From assembly GCF_024166365.1 (NCBI RefSeq), contig NC_064827.1, positions 16,161,001-16,225,000 on the forward strand: 64,000 nucleotides of DNA, given 5' to 3'. The DNA comes from Elephas maximus indicus (lineage: Eukaryota > Chordata > Mammalia > Proboscidea > Elephantidae). Position 1 is the first letter of the stretch. Each line of letters starts with the position of its first letter. Shown piece after piece: positions 12,771 to 24,742 of this stretch. The notes under the pieces are model-generated. The model saw only the letters and a program-made list of their open reading frames with translations, was not told the origin of the DNA and did not search any database. The position numbers and the translations under genes were made by a program.

Positions 12771-13001
12771 GAATGAAAGGCCACACAGAGGAAAACCGAG
12801 GTATCCCACCCGACATCCAGCTCCAAGTGCCTAGGTCAACCGTCCAGCTGGATATAAAAGTATGAATGAACACAGGTGAAACCAGCAGAGGAAACTGCTC
12901 AGCCAACTCACAGATTCAGGAGAAATAATAAGTGCTGTTGTTTTAAGCCACTAGGTTTGTTTTGACTTTGTTTTGGAAGGGGGAGGTTGTAATGTAGCAA
13001 C

Positions 13002-13169
13002 CAAAAAAACCAAACCCACTGCTGTCAAGTTGGTTCCAACTCATAGCAACCATACAGGACAGAGCAGAACTGCCTCCATAGAGTTTCCAAGGAGTGCCTG
13101 GTGGATTCAAACTAGGGACCTTTTGGTTAGCAGCTGTAGCTCTTAACCACTATGCCACTGGGGTTTCCT
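13002..13169 (-). repeat. AfroSINE, short form, in the MLT1 LTR
   Basis: Minus-strand copy beginning with the 'accaaacccactgctgtcaa' tail. A 10-bp duplication with one mismatch (atgtagcaac 12992-13001, atgcagcaac 13170-13179) flanks it. Confidence 0.92.
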
Positions 13170-13192
13170 ATGCAGCAACAGGTAACTGAAAA

Positions 13193-13867
13193 AGTCCATG
13201 TTATTTGTAATATTTGTATATTGAGCATACAAGCTCAAAATTCTTTTTACAAATAAGATTTTACTGATCAAAAGTTTAGTGGCCACTCACGTACAACATG
13301 CATTCATACCCACGTAATTGATATCATATTACCAATTATCTCGTATATCCTCTGGGGCTTTACTTATTCCTGGAGAGTAGAAATGCACACATCTCTCACA
13401 TTTTGCAACTTGTCCATAAAAATATTATGTTTGGCTGGTCACGCTAACCTATTGTCCTGCAAATTTTCTCAAGGACTTGTCATTTCCTTTTCATTTCTAT
13501 AGCACCCACCCTAGATCTTAATGCTTATTATTTCATTCTTGGATTCCTACAATAATAGTCTAAAAGCTTTCCCTGATCTCAGCACACTTTCCTTCCAACT
13601 CATCCACAAAAATGATCTTCTGAAAACAACCTTCACCATACCACTCCTCTCTCAAAGACATTAAATTGTCCTTATTGCTCCTTTGAACACAAATAGGGGG
13701 CATTCAAGTGCTTCAGACTGAGACTGCATTATATGAACCCTACCCACCCTACCTGCCTACCCAAACCTCTTTCCTACTGCTACAGAAGAGAAATAATGGC
13801 ATTTTAATTTTGAGGTAAGCTTGCCTAGTCCTGCCTCCCCATCTTTTCAGAAGTTAGTACAGATAGT
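13193..13867. other. Unassigned DNA
   Basis: No recognisable repeat or coding region. The composition resembles ordinary AT-rich mammalian non-coding DNA. Confidence 0.3.
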
Positions 13868-14080
13868 AAAAACACGGCTCTGAAATCAAACATGGGTTCA
13901 AAACCTACCTCTCCTACTTCCAAGTTATCTGAGCCCGAGCAAGTTGCTTCTCAAAGTTTGACCTTCTTCATCTGCCATATGTAAATAATAAAAATGCCAA
14001 CCTCTTTGAACTAATTAAATAGTGTCTGAAATATGTTAAAAACTCAGTGAATGTTACCTGTTACTTGCATTATTATTATT
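13868..14080 (+). repeat. MIR SINE remnant
   Basis: It follows the MIR order: 'gctctgaaatcaaacatggg', 'gttcaaaacctacctctcct', 'agttatctgagcccgagcaa', 'cttcttcatctgccatatgt', 'aaataataaaaatgccaac', 'gtgaatgtta'. Diverged but collinear. Confidence 0.72.
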
Positions 14081-14279
14081 ATAGATAAGGAAACTGAGAA
14101 AAGCTAAGATTCTTGCTGAAAAGGGTATAGCTGGCAGAGATGTGCCTGGAGCATAGGTCTCCTCACTGTGAGACTTCCATTTTATTCTTCTTTCTTTATA
14201 TCATAATGTGTCTCTCTTGAGGCTTTCCCACTGTCTCTTCCACCCGGGACCATCATTCCTCCTGCTCCATTTTTTCACG

Positions 14280-14560
14280 TACTTGAAATATCTTTCCATC
14301 AATGTCAATCCTATGCCTCCTTCAAAGTCCAGCTGAAGCCCCATCATCTCTTCAAGCCTTATGGATAAGTCCAGCTTACCATGGTCTTTCCCTTCCATGG
14401 ATTCTTATGTGGAGTACAGTCTGTGCTAGAGAGTTGATTGTATTCTGCCTAGTATTTTATGCATGATTTATCTTTCATACAACACTGTACGCACAGCAAG
14501 AGCATGTGTTCAGTTTGTTTTTTATCTTCCTGCTGGCACACACAGTAATGCATAACCAGG
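14280..14560 (+). repeat. LINE-2 3' end remnant (probable)
   Basis: The segment 'atgcctccttcaaagtccag' followed by 'ccccatcatctcttcaagcc' matches the well-known L2 3' region; the rest is very diverged. The antisense ORF at 14201-14398 is not a gene. Confidence 0.5.
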
Positions 14561-14769
14561 ACGAATTAACTTTATTCTGTCCTTGCTTGCAGCTTCGCTC
14601 TAGGGTTATAACAAAATTTTGTGAAAACACATCTGTTCAGAGAATATGCCAAAACTCAACATTCTTGGTTGTATGTCATTCTACTCTTAAACATCTATTA
14701 ATGACTCTTAATGCTTGAGATCTTGGTAAAATGTTTTCAAGCTTAGCATATATTACTGATGCTCAATTC

Positions 14770-15200
14770 TCACACTGGGAAAACCCGGTTCCCAGATTAA
14801 TCTAACTGAGTGAGTAAGGGAGGAAATGGTGATGAGTAAGGCTGAAAAGCAAGGCAGGGACATATCATACAGGGCCTTATAGGTCATGTTAAAGATTTTG
14901 GATTTACCCTATGAGCAAAAGGAATCCACCAAAGCTTTGGAGCAGGAAGATGACAAGACCCAATGGAATGGAGGGAACAGAGTAGAAATGGATAGACCAG
15001 TTGGTGGAATATTCCAGTAACTCAAGATTTTAAAAAATTTCCTTGGATTAGAGTGATGACAGTAGAGACGATGATGACGGGGAAGATTGAAGAAATATTC
15101 GGAGGAGGTTTAAACAGCTCTTGGTAATGGGCTGGACTGAAAAATGAGGTGCACAGGGTCTTGGCAATGACTAAGGTTTCCAGCTCGAGCAGCTGGATGC
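14770..15200 (+). repeat. Ancient mammalian interspersed repeat, family not named
   Basis: The run 'cagggccttataggtcatgt', 'gattttggatttaccctatg', 'atattccagtaactcaagat' and 'ggcaatgactaaggtttcc' is recognisable as an old repeat common in mammalian non-coding DNA. I cannot assign the family from memory. Confidence 0.4.
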
Positions 15201-15229
15201 ACGAAAGCACAGGGCCCCCTCCCAACCTG

Positions 15230-15430
15230 AAGTTTACTACATACCTATCATGTACCAGACTAAGTGTTTTACATGCATTATATTCTTCTCATTAACAACT
15301 GGGCAATATAGCTCTATTCTGCCGAGTGTACAAATGAAGAAACGAAGGCTCAGAAAGGCTGAGCAACTTTCTCAATGCCACACAGCACCACAACCTGGTC
15401 AGTAAGTGACAGAGCCAGGATTGGAAACCA
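15230..15430 (-). repeat. MIR SINE remnant
   Basis: Antisense MIR order: 'taccagactaagtgttttac', 'caaatgaagaaacgaaggct', 'gagcaactttctcaatgcca', 'cagtaagtgacagagccagg'. These mirror the MIR 'gccacttactagctgtgtga' core on the other strand. Confidence 0.72.
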
Positions 15431-16690
15431 AAGGAGTCTGATCCCTCCAATCTTTCACTTGGGTTTTATTGTTTTGTGGAACATGATGACCTAAAATGTT
15501 AGCAGTATTTTCTTTTCCTAGAATATGAAGCTCCACAAACACACCCATGTCTCTTTTTTCCCCACAGGATTTTTCTTTCCTTCCTTTCAAAAAACAGGCA
15601 AACAAACAAAACAGTAAAATAGTTCCTATCTGAAGGATGAATGAGGAAAGATAGGTAAGATTCAAATCTCCCGATGCTGACTGGTAAAATTAGGCTTTCT
15701 TGGGAGCATTGTTAAATGCGCCCACAAGTGTGAGCCGCACAGAGAAAACATTCACCCTGACACCACTGCCTTTGCTAGAAAAGCCATTCTGGTTTCATGG
15801 ATGGGGAACAGATAACTCCTACAGCAGCTGCTAGATTCATTAATTACTGAAATAGGCTCACCTATTTTTTTTTTTTATGAGAAAAACACAGTCCTCTCAG
15901 GCACTTAGCCTGTCATTGTTCCAAAAACAACTCACCACACCCTCCACATAGCTCTTGTGGACTTATTTTATAACAGTGTAAATCAATTCAAAATTTAGAA
16001 AAGTAGGTGTGCAAGTTAGAGACAGTCAAACTGATTTCAAAGTTAGTCTCCTTGCCCCGCCCCAGGTTAGTCTTGAAATGGTTTTTTAAATCTTCTCTTG
16101 CATCTACCCCACTCTAGACTTTCCAGAATGCAGAGGTTCAATTCAGCAAATTATTCCTCTCTTAGAGCACCATACTCTATCCCTAAAGACCTATGAATCA
16201 TTTCTAAGGGGGAAAAAAGGAACATGATAAACCATGTCAACATTTCTTGGATTTAAAGAAACAATTTGAGTTCTTTTGAATCTTCCTGTCAGATGGTATG
16301 GCAGACCCTGCTGATGGACTGTAATGGTTGGGACAGCCATCCCACCCTTCTTCCTTGTTAAAACCAGTTGCTGCCAAATTGATTCTGTCTCCTCATAAGA
16401 ACCCCAATTTTGAGGAGAGGACAGAAATTTTCCCACTCCAAGCAAAGAATCATAATTTGTTTAAGCCAGTTATGCCAATCCTGTTGCCCTTTGCTAGATA
16501 CTTACCTCCTAAATCTCCCTTGCAACCAGCAATGGTCAGATAGGGTTCTGACCAGTGAGACATAAAGGTAAGGTTGACAGGGGTGGAAGAAGCTGATAAA
16601 AGGGTCAGGCATGGTTTTTATTGCCCTCTCTCTTCTGCATTAAACAGAGATGTGATGACTGGAGCTGTGGCATTTGTCAGCATCTTTAGA
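15431..16690. other. Unassigned DNA with possible old repeat at 16310-16690
   Basis: I see no gene. 16310-16690 ('caaccagcaatggtcagata', 'ggttctgaccagtgagacat', 'ttttattgccctctctcttc', 'gatgtgatgactggagctgt') has the flavour of an ancient mammalian repeat that I cannot name. ORFs at 16191-16445 (-) and 16328-16543 (+) overlap and lack motifs. Confidence 0.3.
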
Positions 16691-16699
16691 AATAATCTT

Positions 16700-16950
16700 G
16701 ATTTTATTTTTTTTATTTTATTTATTTTGTTGTCCTTGTTGAGACTATACACAGCAAAACATACACCAATTCAACAGTTTCTACATGTACCATTCAGTGA
16801 CACTGATTTCATTCTTTGAGTTGTGCAATCATTCTCATCCTCCTTCTGAGTTGTTCCTCCTCCAATAACATAAATTCACTGCCCTCTAAAGTTCCTGTCT
16901 GATCTTTCAAGTTGCTGCTATTAAATTGATCTATATAGTTCTCACAAGAA
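16700..16950 (-). repeat. Probable old L1 3' UTR remnant
   Basis: 'ctatacacagcaaaacatac', 'tacatgtaccattcagtgac' and 'gagttgtgcaatcattctca' resemble antisense L1 3' UTR sequence of the kind ending in 'gtgaattatacctcaataaa' when read on the minus strand. Much degraded. Confidence 0.4.
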
Positions 16951-17149
16951 TCTTGATTTCATTTTGAATCATTTAGAAATTATTCTTGAAATGTGTTCTA
17001 TGAACCACCAGTATCAGACCAGATAGAGTACTTATTAAAAATGCATTGGACTTAAGACCATCTAACCACAGTAAAAATAAAAACCTCTGAGTTCTGCTAA
17101 AGCTTCAGAAAATCCTGAGCATCTTTCTGAGGGGCAAACATGAATCTGA

Positions 17150-17300
17150 TCATTCCTTAAAACCACCTGATGGCTCCCTACCGTTCACATGGATAAAGTC
17201 CCAACTCTCAGCAGGTTACCCTTCCAGATTTATTTCCAGCTACTCTATCCCCCCAATACCTTCAACTCTGGACTACGAATCATTCCCCAAACTTGTCACT
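17150..17300 (+). repeat. LINE-2 remnant (probable)
   Basis: 'cctgatggctccctaccgtt', 'cacatggataaagtcccaac' and 'tccagatttatttccagcta' follow the L2 3' region ('caatggctccccattgc', 'aggataaagtccaaactc'). Short and diverged. Confidence 0.5.
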
Positions 17301-17659
17301 GATTTTCATGTTCCGGTGACAGTAAACAGTTCTTCCCTCGGTTTTACATCTAAGAGTTTCAACAATTCATTCATTCAACCAGGAGGTATTTACCAAGAAT
17401 CTAATATGTGGTAGAAATTGTGGTAAGCACTGATGTTACAATGTTACAGAAAAGAGATTCAATCTCTTCACTTGTCAAGGCTTTGGAGAAGAGGAAGTTG
17501 AGAGACAGGGGTGATGGGAAGAAAAACAGTGTTCTAGTTTGTATTTCCATTTGCTTTAATTCAGTTTTTTACTTGTAAACCGGATTAACCATTCTGGAGT
17601 ACACTGTCTTTCCTACTCCTTTACTTCAGTCTTCATCCAGTAACAACGGAAATCCCTGG
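17301..17659. other. Unassigned DNA
   Basis: No repeat, ORF or signal recognised immediately upstream of L1-E. Confidence 0.3.
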
Positions 17660-17759
17660 GAAGGGGGAATTATCTGATTTCCAGAATTTACACATTACAA
17701 TTTTCAAAATGTCCAGTTCCCCCAAAAAAGATCACACAGAAACAAAGTATGGCCCATTC

Positions 17760-19247
17760 ACAGGGGAAAAAATAGAAATTGACATAAACTATCCCTAAGG
17801 AAGCCCAGGCACTGGACATACTAGACAAAGACTTTAACTATCTTAAATATTCTCAAAGAACTGAAAGAAATCATGGACAAAAAACTAGAGAAAATCAGGA
17901 GAAGAATGTATAAACAAGTAGGGAATATCAACAAAGAGCCAGAAATTATAAAAAGGACCAAATAATAATTCTAAAGCTGAAAGGTACAACAGTTGAAATA
18001 AAAAATTAGCGGGGTTCAACAGCAAATTTGAGCAGGCAGAAGAAAGAATCAGAGAACTTAAAGAAAGAATAATTGAAACTACCCAGTCTGAGGAGCAAAA
18101 AGAATGCAGAAAAATTAAAAGGCCCCCAGGGGCCTATGGGACCCCATCAAGCATATGCATCATGGAAGTTCCAAGAAAAGAGAGGGAAAGAAGCAGGAAA
18201 AAAAAGTTTGAAGAAATAATGGCTAAAAGCTTCACGAATTTGATTAACGGTATGAAATCATACACATAAGAAATGCAACAAACTACAAGCAGGATTGTCA
18301 TGGATTGAAGAGTATTCCCTAAAAATGTGTTAACTTGGCTAGGCCATGATTCCCAGTATTGTGTGATTGTCCACCATTTTGTGATCTGATGCGATTTTCC
18401 TATGTGTTGTAAATCCTACCTCTATGATGTTAATGAGGAAGAATTAGCGGCAGCTTTTTTTTATGTTAATGAGGCAGGACTCAATTACAAGATTAGTTTG
18501 TGTCTTAAATCAATCTCTTTTGCAACATAAAAGAGAGAATAAAAGAGAGAAGCTAGCAGAGAGACAGGGAGGCCTCATACCACCAAGAAAGCAGTGCAAG
18601 AAGCAGAGTGTATCCTTTGGACCTGAGATTCCTACGCTGAAAAGCTTCTAGGCTAGGGGAAGATTGATGACAAGGACCTTCTCCCCAGAGCCGAAAGAGT
18701 GAGAAAGCCTTCCCCTGGAGCTAGCACCCTGAATTCAGACTTCTAGCCCCCTGGCTCTGAGAGAATAAATTTCTCTTTCTCAAAGTCATCCACTTGTGGT
18801 GTTTCTGTTATAGCAGCACTAGTTAAATAAGACAAGGATAAACTCAGAAAGATCCACATTGAGACACGTCATAATCAAACTGTTGAAAGACAAAGAATCT
18901 GTAAAGCAACAAGAGAGAAGCAACTCATGAACAAGAGGTCCTCAATAAAATTAACAGCCAATTTCTTAACAGAAACAATCGAGGCCAGAAGGCTGTGGGA
19001 TGATATCTTTAAAGTACTGAAAGCAAAACACCTGTCAACCAATAATTCTATATCTGGCAAAACTATCCTTCAAAAGTGAAGGTAAAATTTAGACTTTTCC
19101 AGATAAGCAAACGCTACAGAAGTTCATCATTAGTAGACCCGCTCTACAAGAATGTTAAAGGTCCTTGAGGCAGCAATGAAATGACACTAGATGGTAATCT
19201 GAGCCATACAAAGAAGTAAAGGTGATTGGTAAAGGTAACTATATAAG
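17760..19247 (+). pseudogene. L1-E ORF1 remnant
   Basis: 17800-18290 carries the coiled-coil half ('aaagaactgaaagaaatcat', 'gagcaggcagaagaaagaat', 'ggcctatgggaccccatcaa'). 18840-19150 carries the C-terminal half ('ctgtcaaccaataattctat', 'tccttcaaaagtgaaggtaa', 'ttccagataagcaaacgcta'). An LTR at 18296-18834 sits between them. Numerous stops; no function expected. Confidence 0.8.
18296..18834 (+). mobile_element. Solo LTR (MaLR/ERVL-like), 5-bp TSD aggat
   Basis: The element starts TG and ends CA (tgtcatggattgaag ... taaataagaca) and is flanked by a perfect 5-bp duplication, aggat, at 18291-18295 and 18835-18839. That spacing is what retroviral integrase of the ERVL/MaLR group leaves. It contains a TATA-like A/T stretch near 18530 and a polyadenylation-type 'gagaataaatttctctttct' near 18760. 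No gag, pol or env lies beside it. Related LTRs occur at 19248-19964 and 62432-62925. Confidence 0.85.
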
Positions 19248-19964
19248 TGTCCCCCAAATTGAATTGTGGTCCCCGAAAATATATGTCAACTTTGCTAGGC
19301 CATGATTCCCAGTATTGTGTGACTGTCTACCATTTTGTCATCTGTGTGAGTTTCCTATGTGTTGTAAATCCTACCTCTATGATGTTACTGAGACAGAATT
19401 AGAGGCAGTTATGTTAAATAAGGCAGGACTCAATCTACAAGATCAGGTTGTGTCTTAAGTCAATCTCTTTTGAGATACAAAAGGGAGAAGCGAGCAGAGA
19501 GACATGGGGACCTCACACTAGTATTGTGTGACTGTCTACCAGTTTGTCATCTGACGTGATTTCCCTATGTGTTGTACATCCTAACTCTATGATGTTAATG
19601 GATTAGTGGCAGTTGTATTGATGAGATCTACAGATTAGATAGTATCTTAAGCCAATATCTCATGAGATATAAAAGACAGAAGTGACCAGAGAGACATGGG
19701 GACCTCACACCACCAAGAAATCAGCGCTGGGAGCAGAGTGTGTTCTTTGGACCTGGGGTTCCTGCACGGACAAGCTCCTAGACCAGGAAAAGATTGATGA
19801 TAAGAACCTTCCTCCAGAGCTGACAGAGACAGAAAGCCTTCCTCTGGAGCTGGCACCCTAAATTTGGACTTCTAGCCTCCTAGGCTGTGAGAGAATAAAT
19901 TTCTCTTTCTTAAATCTATCCACTTGTGGTATTTCTATTATAGCAGCACTAGATAACTAAGACA
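19248..19964 (+). mobile_element. Solo LTR, same family, with an internal duplication
   Basis: TG...CA ends (tgtcccccaaattgaattgt ... aactaagaca) with a near-perfect 5-bp TSD (ataag 19243-19247, atagg 19965-19969). The central block from about 19312 ('agtattgtgtgactgtctac') to 19519 ('gacctcacac') is repeated at 19521-19710, which makes this copy about 180 bases longer than its neighbour. TATA-like 'gagatataaaagacag' lies near 19664 and 'gagaataaatttctc' near 19890. Confidence 0.83.
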
Positions 19965-20736
19965 ATAGGGAAATACAAAAGCTAGTATTATTGTGTTTTT
20001 GATACGTAACTCTTCTTTTTGTCTACTATTTGATGTAAAAGACAAATACATAAAACAATAATTATAAATCTGTTTTAACAGGCACACAATCATAAAGATG
20101 TAACTTACCACAATAACAACATAGAGGAGGAATGGAGTTGGATAGGAGTAGAGTTAACATATGCTATTGAAGCTAAGTTGGTATCATTCAAACTACATTA
20201 TTATAAACTTAGAATTATAGCCACTAAAAGAATTATTAAAAGTTATACCAGTAAGGAAATGAAGATGGAATCGAAATAGTACGCTACCAAAAAAATCAAA
20301 TCAAATACATGCAAAGGGAAGTATTGGAGGAATTTAGGAACAAAAAAAGATATGGCATGTACAGAACTAACAGCACAATGGCAAAGTAAGTCTTTCATCA
20401 TCAGTAACTACTTTAAATAGAAATAGATTAAACTCACCAATTAAAAGACTGACTGGCAGAATCAATTAAAAAAAAAAAAGACCACGGTCCAACTATATAC
20501 TGCTTACAAAATGCTCACTTGAGACCCAAAGATACAAATAGGCTGAAAGTGAAAGAATGGAAAAAGATAGTCCATGCAAAGAGTGACCAAAAGAGAGCTG
20601 AAGTAGCTACACTAATATCGGACAGAATAGGTCTTAAGTTAAAACTTGTTACAAGAGGCAAAAAAGGACATTTTGTATTGATAAAATGGTCAATTCATCA
20701 AGAAAATATAACAATTATAAATACACGCCAAACAAC

Positions 20737-20899
20737 CAAAACCAAACACACTGCCATTGAGTCGATTCCAACTCACAGCAACCCTATAGGACAGAGTAGA
20801 ACTGCCCCACAGAGTTTCCAAGGAGCGCCTGGTGGATTTGAACTGCTGACCTTTTGGTTAGCAGCCGTAGCACTTACCCACTATGCCACCAGGCTTTCC
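20737..20899 (-). repeat. AfroSINE, short form, in L1-E
   Basis: Minus-strand copy with a perfect 11-bp TSD, cgccaaacaac, at 20726-20736 and 20900-20910. It interrupts the L1-E endonuclease region. Confidence 0.95.
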
Positions 20900-21505
20900 C
20901 GCCAAACAACAGAGCCCCAAAATATATAATGGAAACACTGACAGAATTGAAAGGAGAAATAGACAGTTCTACAATCAGGGGCAGATTGACCTGTAAGCAA
21001 GGTAAGCACAGGTTTACCATAAGCAAGATATGCACTGGCTTAATCGTGTTTACTTAGTAACCAAGGATGTGGTGAACCACAGATTAGTAATTAACACAAG
21101 AAAGTCTGCGTGGACCTTGCTTATTGGGTAATTTGTCCCTGTCTACAAAAATAGTTGAAGATTTCAATACTCCACTTTCAATAATGGATAGAATATCTAA
21201 ACAGAAGACTGATAAGGAAATAGAGGACTTGAACAATACTATAAACCAACTAGACCTAACAGATATATAAAGAACACTCCACTCAACAATAGCAGTATTC
21301 ACATTCTTCTCAACTGCACGTGGAATGTTCTCCAGGATTGACCACATGTTGGGCCATAAAACAAATCTCAATAAATTTAAAAAGATAGAAAGCATACACA
21401 GTATCTTGTCCAATCATAATGGAAAGAAGCTAGAAATCAATAATAGAAGGAAATTAACAAATATGTGGTAATTAAACAACATACTCTTAAAAAATCAACT
21501 GGTCA

Positions 21506-23314
21506 GAGGTGGGGCCAAGATGGCTGACCAGGTAGAAGCTAATGTGGATCCCTCTTGCAACAAAGACTCAGAAAAACAAGTGAATCAATCACATACATGG
21601 CAATCTATGAACCCTGACCGTCAAACACAGAACTAAGGAGTTGACCTGAGTGGCAGGGGAACGAAAAGCCATGTGGTGAAGCAGCGACTGCTTCTGGAAC
21701 CGGCGTCCCTTGCCACAGTCTTGAGCCCTTGTGGTTCCCTGGTGCCAGAGTGGTTGGGCTGATCGCGGCTTACTGAAGCGGGGAAAGCATGTGACACAGC
21801 CCTATCCCCTAACCCCCTAGAGTAACCTCAACAGACACACAGCCAGCGCAAGCAGGCTGCACACTGACGCGCCTGACAAGAGAACGAGAACCCATGGGGA
21901 AGCAGGGACTGTTTTCAGAGACTGAAGCCAGCGTCCCAGTCAGAAAATCTTGGTGCTGCGCTTTGGACTAAGCGCAGAGGAGCAGATCACAGCTTCCTAA
22001 GATGGCGCAAGCATGGGACACAGCCCTAACCCCCAGGAGTAACCTCGGCTAGAAAACAAGCCAGCGCGTGCAGGCTGCACACTGACGCGGCTGACAGGAG
22101 AAGGAGAAATCACTGCAAAGCAGCAACTAGTTTTGGAGCCTGGAGTGTAGCGTCCCAGCCACAAAACCTTGGCACTGGGCTTTGGACTAGGAGCGGAGGA
22201 GCTGATCATGGCTTCCTGAGACAGCGTATGCACAGACATAGACCTGACCCTCGAGGGAAATCTCGACCCAGCCAGCTCACACAGGCTAGACGCCACTCTG
22301 GGATCTCAGATAAAACATTCTTCACCAAACAAGATAAGGAACTTTGTCTACTCTCTCCTATCTATCTGATCCATCCCCTCCCTGCCCCAGGTGACTTCAT
22401 TAACATTGGAACTTCCTGGGCCAGGGAGTGAAGTGCTCTGCAGGGGGGACGGATTCTAACCCATTCTCCTGGCCTGAGAGAAGCAGCAATTAACAATCCG
22501 GGAGAGAAAAATCCTTCCCTAAGCTGCAATAATAATACACAACCAGCCCCAGCCAAGCAAAAGAGATCCACAGTCTCTGGCTTTTATCCCTACAGGGAAC
22601 AAGGTGGCTATTATAATGCAAAGGCAATTCTGATAGAGATCTGGGTGTAATTGTTTCAGTGGAGCAGTGGAAAGACAAGTTTCCCAGGTCCGATACCTCT
22701 CTACCTATTAAACAGAGCCCTCACTGATCCACAGCAGGGAACTGAGGGCTAAAGCTCCACCCACACCACCTAGCCACCTGCTAAAGGGGTCTGAGGATAG
22801 TGATGCCTACCAATCTTCAGAGGTACAAGCATCGGGTGCCTAAGGTACAGCAGCAGAGCCCACCTACCAAAGTGCTCTGGGAATAGAGACACTCCTACCT
22901 TACTGGCACGTGGGGGAAAGCTGTCAGCATCCTGCCCTTCTCAGAGTGTGACCCCTGCTGCTAGTAGAATCTGGTACATACAACCGTCACCACTACTCCT
23001 CTAAGTTAATAGGTGATAGCCTACACCACACACTAGGTGACCAAAATTAGCACACCTAAGCTGATTCTATTCAGGAATAGTCAATGGACTCATAGGCTCA
23101 TATATCTGGTAACAGCTCAAACCAGCCGATAATACGACATAAGTGATTCAAAGGCTACAACAATCAAGACAGCCCAATCTAGTAGCCCATCTGGGGATAC
23201 TGAAACAAAACAAAACAAGAAGACTCAGTGAGCAAATATAAAATAAATCATTACGATACATTATAGAAGGCTCAGAGACAGCAGTCGATATCAAATCACA
23301 TAAAGAAGCAGACC
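21506..23314 (+). promoter_or_regulatory. L1-C 5' UTR with about 217-bp tandem monomers
   Basis: A YY1-type core (ccaagatggc) lies at 21515-21524, the usual position for directing L1 transcription starts. A unit beginning near 'agtaacctc' recurs at 21821, 22038 and 22255, a regular 217-base spacing, each with 'ccagcgcaagcaggctgcac'-like sequence and the 'tttggacta' and 'gaggagc' blocks. This looks like monomeric promoter organisation; promoter activity is inferred. Confidence 0.7.
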
Positions 23315-24404
23315 ATGGTTGCTTCTACAAATCCCCAAATTAAAGAATCAAAATCTTTCCCAAATGAAGATACAATCCTGGAATTGCCAGATGCAGAATA
23401 TAAAAAACTAATATACAGAATGCTTCAAGACATCAGGGATGACCTCAGAAATGAAATAAGGCAATCTACAGAAAAAGTCAAGGAACACGCTAATAAAGCA
23501 GTTGAAGAAATCATAATGATTATTCAAGAACATACTGGAAAAATTAATAAGTTGCAAGAATCCATAGAGAGACAGTTTTCAGAACTCCAAAAGATTAACA
23601 ATAAAATTACAGAATTAGACAACTCGTTAGGAAGTCAGAGGAGCAGAATCGAGGAATTGGAATGCAGAGTGGGGAAGTTAGAGGATAAGGCAATTGACAC
23701 CAATATAGTTGAAGAAAAATCAGATAAAAGAATTTTTAAAAATGAAGAAACGCTAAGAATCATGTGGGACTCTATTAAGAAGAATAACTTGTGTGTGATT
23801 GGAGTTTCAGAACAGGGAGGGGTAACAGAAAATACAGAGAGAATAGTTGAAGATCCGATGGCAGAAAACTTCCCCGGCATCATGAAAGATGAAAGGATAT
23901 CTACCCAAAATGCTCATCGAACACCATACAAGATAGATCCCAAAAGAAAATCACCAAGGCATATTATCATCAAACTTACCAAAACCAAAGATAAACAGAA
24001 ACTTTTAAAAGCAGCCAGGGATAAACCAAAAGTCACCTACAAAGGAGAATCAATAAGTTCAGACTACTCGACAGAAACCATGCAGGCAAGAAGAGAATGG
24101 GATGACATATACAGAGCACTGAAGGAGAACTGCTAGCCAATAATTATATATCCAGCTAAACTCTCTCAAATATGAAGGTGAAATTAAGACATTGACAGAT
24201 AAACACAAGCTTAGAGAATTTGCAAAAACCAAACCAAAGCTACCAGAACTACTAAAGGAAACTCTTTGGTCAGAAAATCAATACGAACAGATACCAACAC
24301 AATACAAGGTCACAGAACAGAACATCGTGATATCAACTCAAATAGGGAAACCACAAAAACAAAATAAGATTAATTTAAAAAAGAAACAAAGCTCAAAACA
24401 GTGA
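23315..24404 (+). pseudogene. L1-C ORF1, frameshifted near its end
   Basis: An open frame of 273 codons runs 23315-24136. Residues about 45-120 form a leucine-rich heptad coiled coil (KLQESIERQFSEL, ITELDNSL). The RRM follows, with 'NLCVIGVSE' as its first strand, then the start of the C-terminal domain ('SDYSTETMQARREWDD'). A small deletion at about 24128-24136 creates a stop. The rest of the C-terminal domain stays readable in another frame (24192-24404). The ATG lies in 'agaccATGg', a good initiation context. Confidence 0.88.
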
Positions 24405-24742
24405 ATCATTGAAGTCATTATGTAAAAGATACAATAATCAAAAAAGAGGGACTAAATATAGGAGGCATAGATCGTCCATATGGAGAGGAAAACAAGGCGA
24501 TATAGGATGATGCAAGTTAGGTTTTTACTCAGAAAAATAGGGGTAAATATTAAGGTAACCACAAAGAGGTCTAACAATTCCATACTTCAAAATAAAAACC
24601 AAGAAAAATATAACAACTCAGCAAAAATAAATTCAACTATTATGAAAATGAGGAACACACAATTCACAAACAAAAATTTCTCAGCACAAAAAAGTAAGTG
24701 GAAAAATGAAATTGTTCACAACACACAAAAAAAGGAATCAAA

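Larger units (their letters stand above)
12341..13192 (+). mobile_element. MLT1-type (MaLR) solo LTR, broken by two SINEs
   Basis: The body matches the mammalian MLT1J/K type from memory. Landmarks are 'gtgactttgctgca', 'aggtagggtctatttctc', 'cttgtgacttgctttgacca'-like sequence, 'gttccggaacttagacctca', 'ggccttgcagcttctgcc', then after the first SINE 'gttgttttaagccactaggt' and, after the second SINE, 'gcagcaacaggtaactgaaa'. No internal retroviral coding region is present, so it is a solo LTR. Exact ends and a 5-bp TSD are not resolved. The 95-codon antisense frame at 12258-12545 is a shadow. Confidence 0.8.

Noticed and set aside
18296-19964. The two LTRs as the ends of one provirus
   Set aside because: The sequence between them is L1-E ORF1, and each LTR has its own 5-bp duplication.
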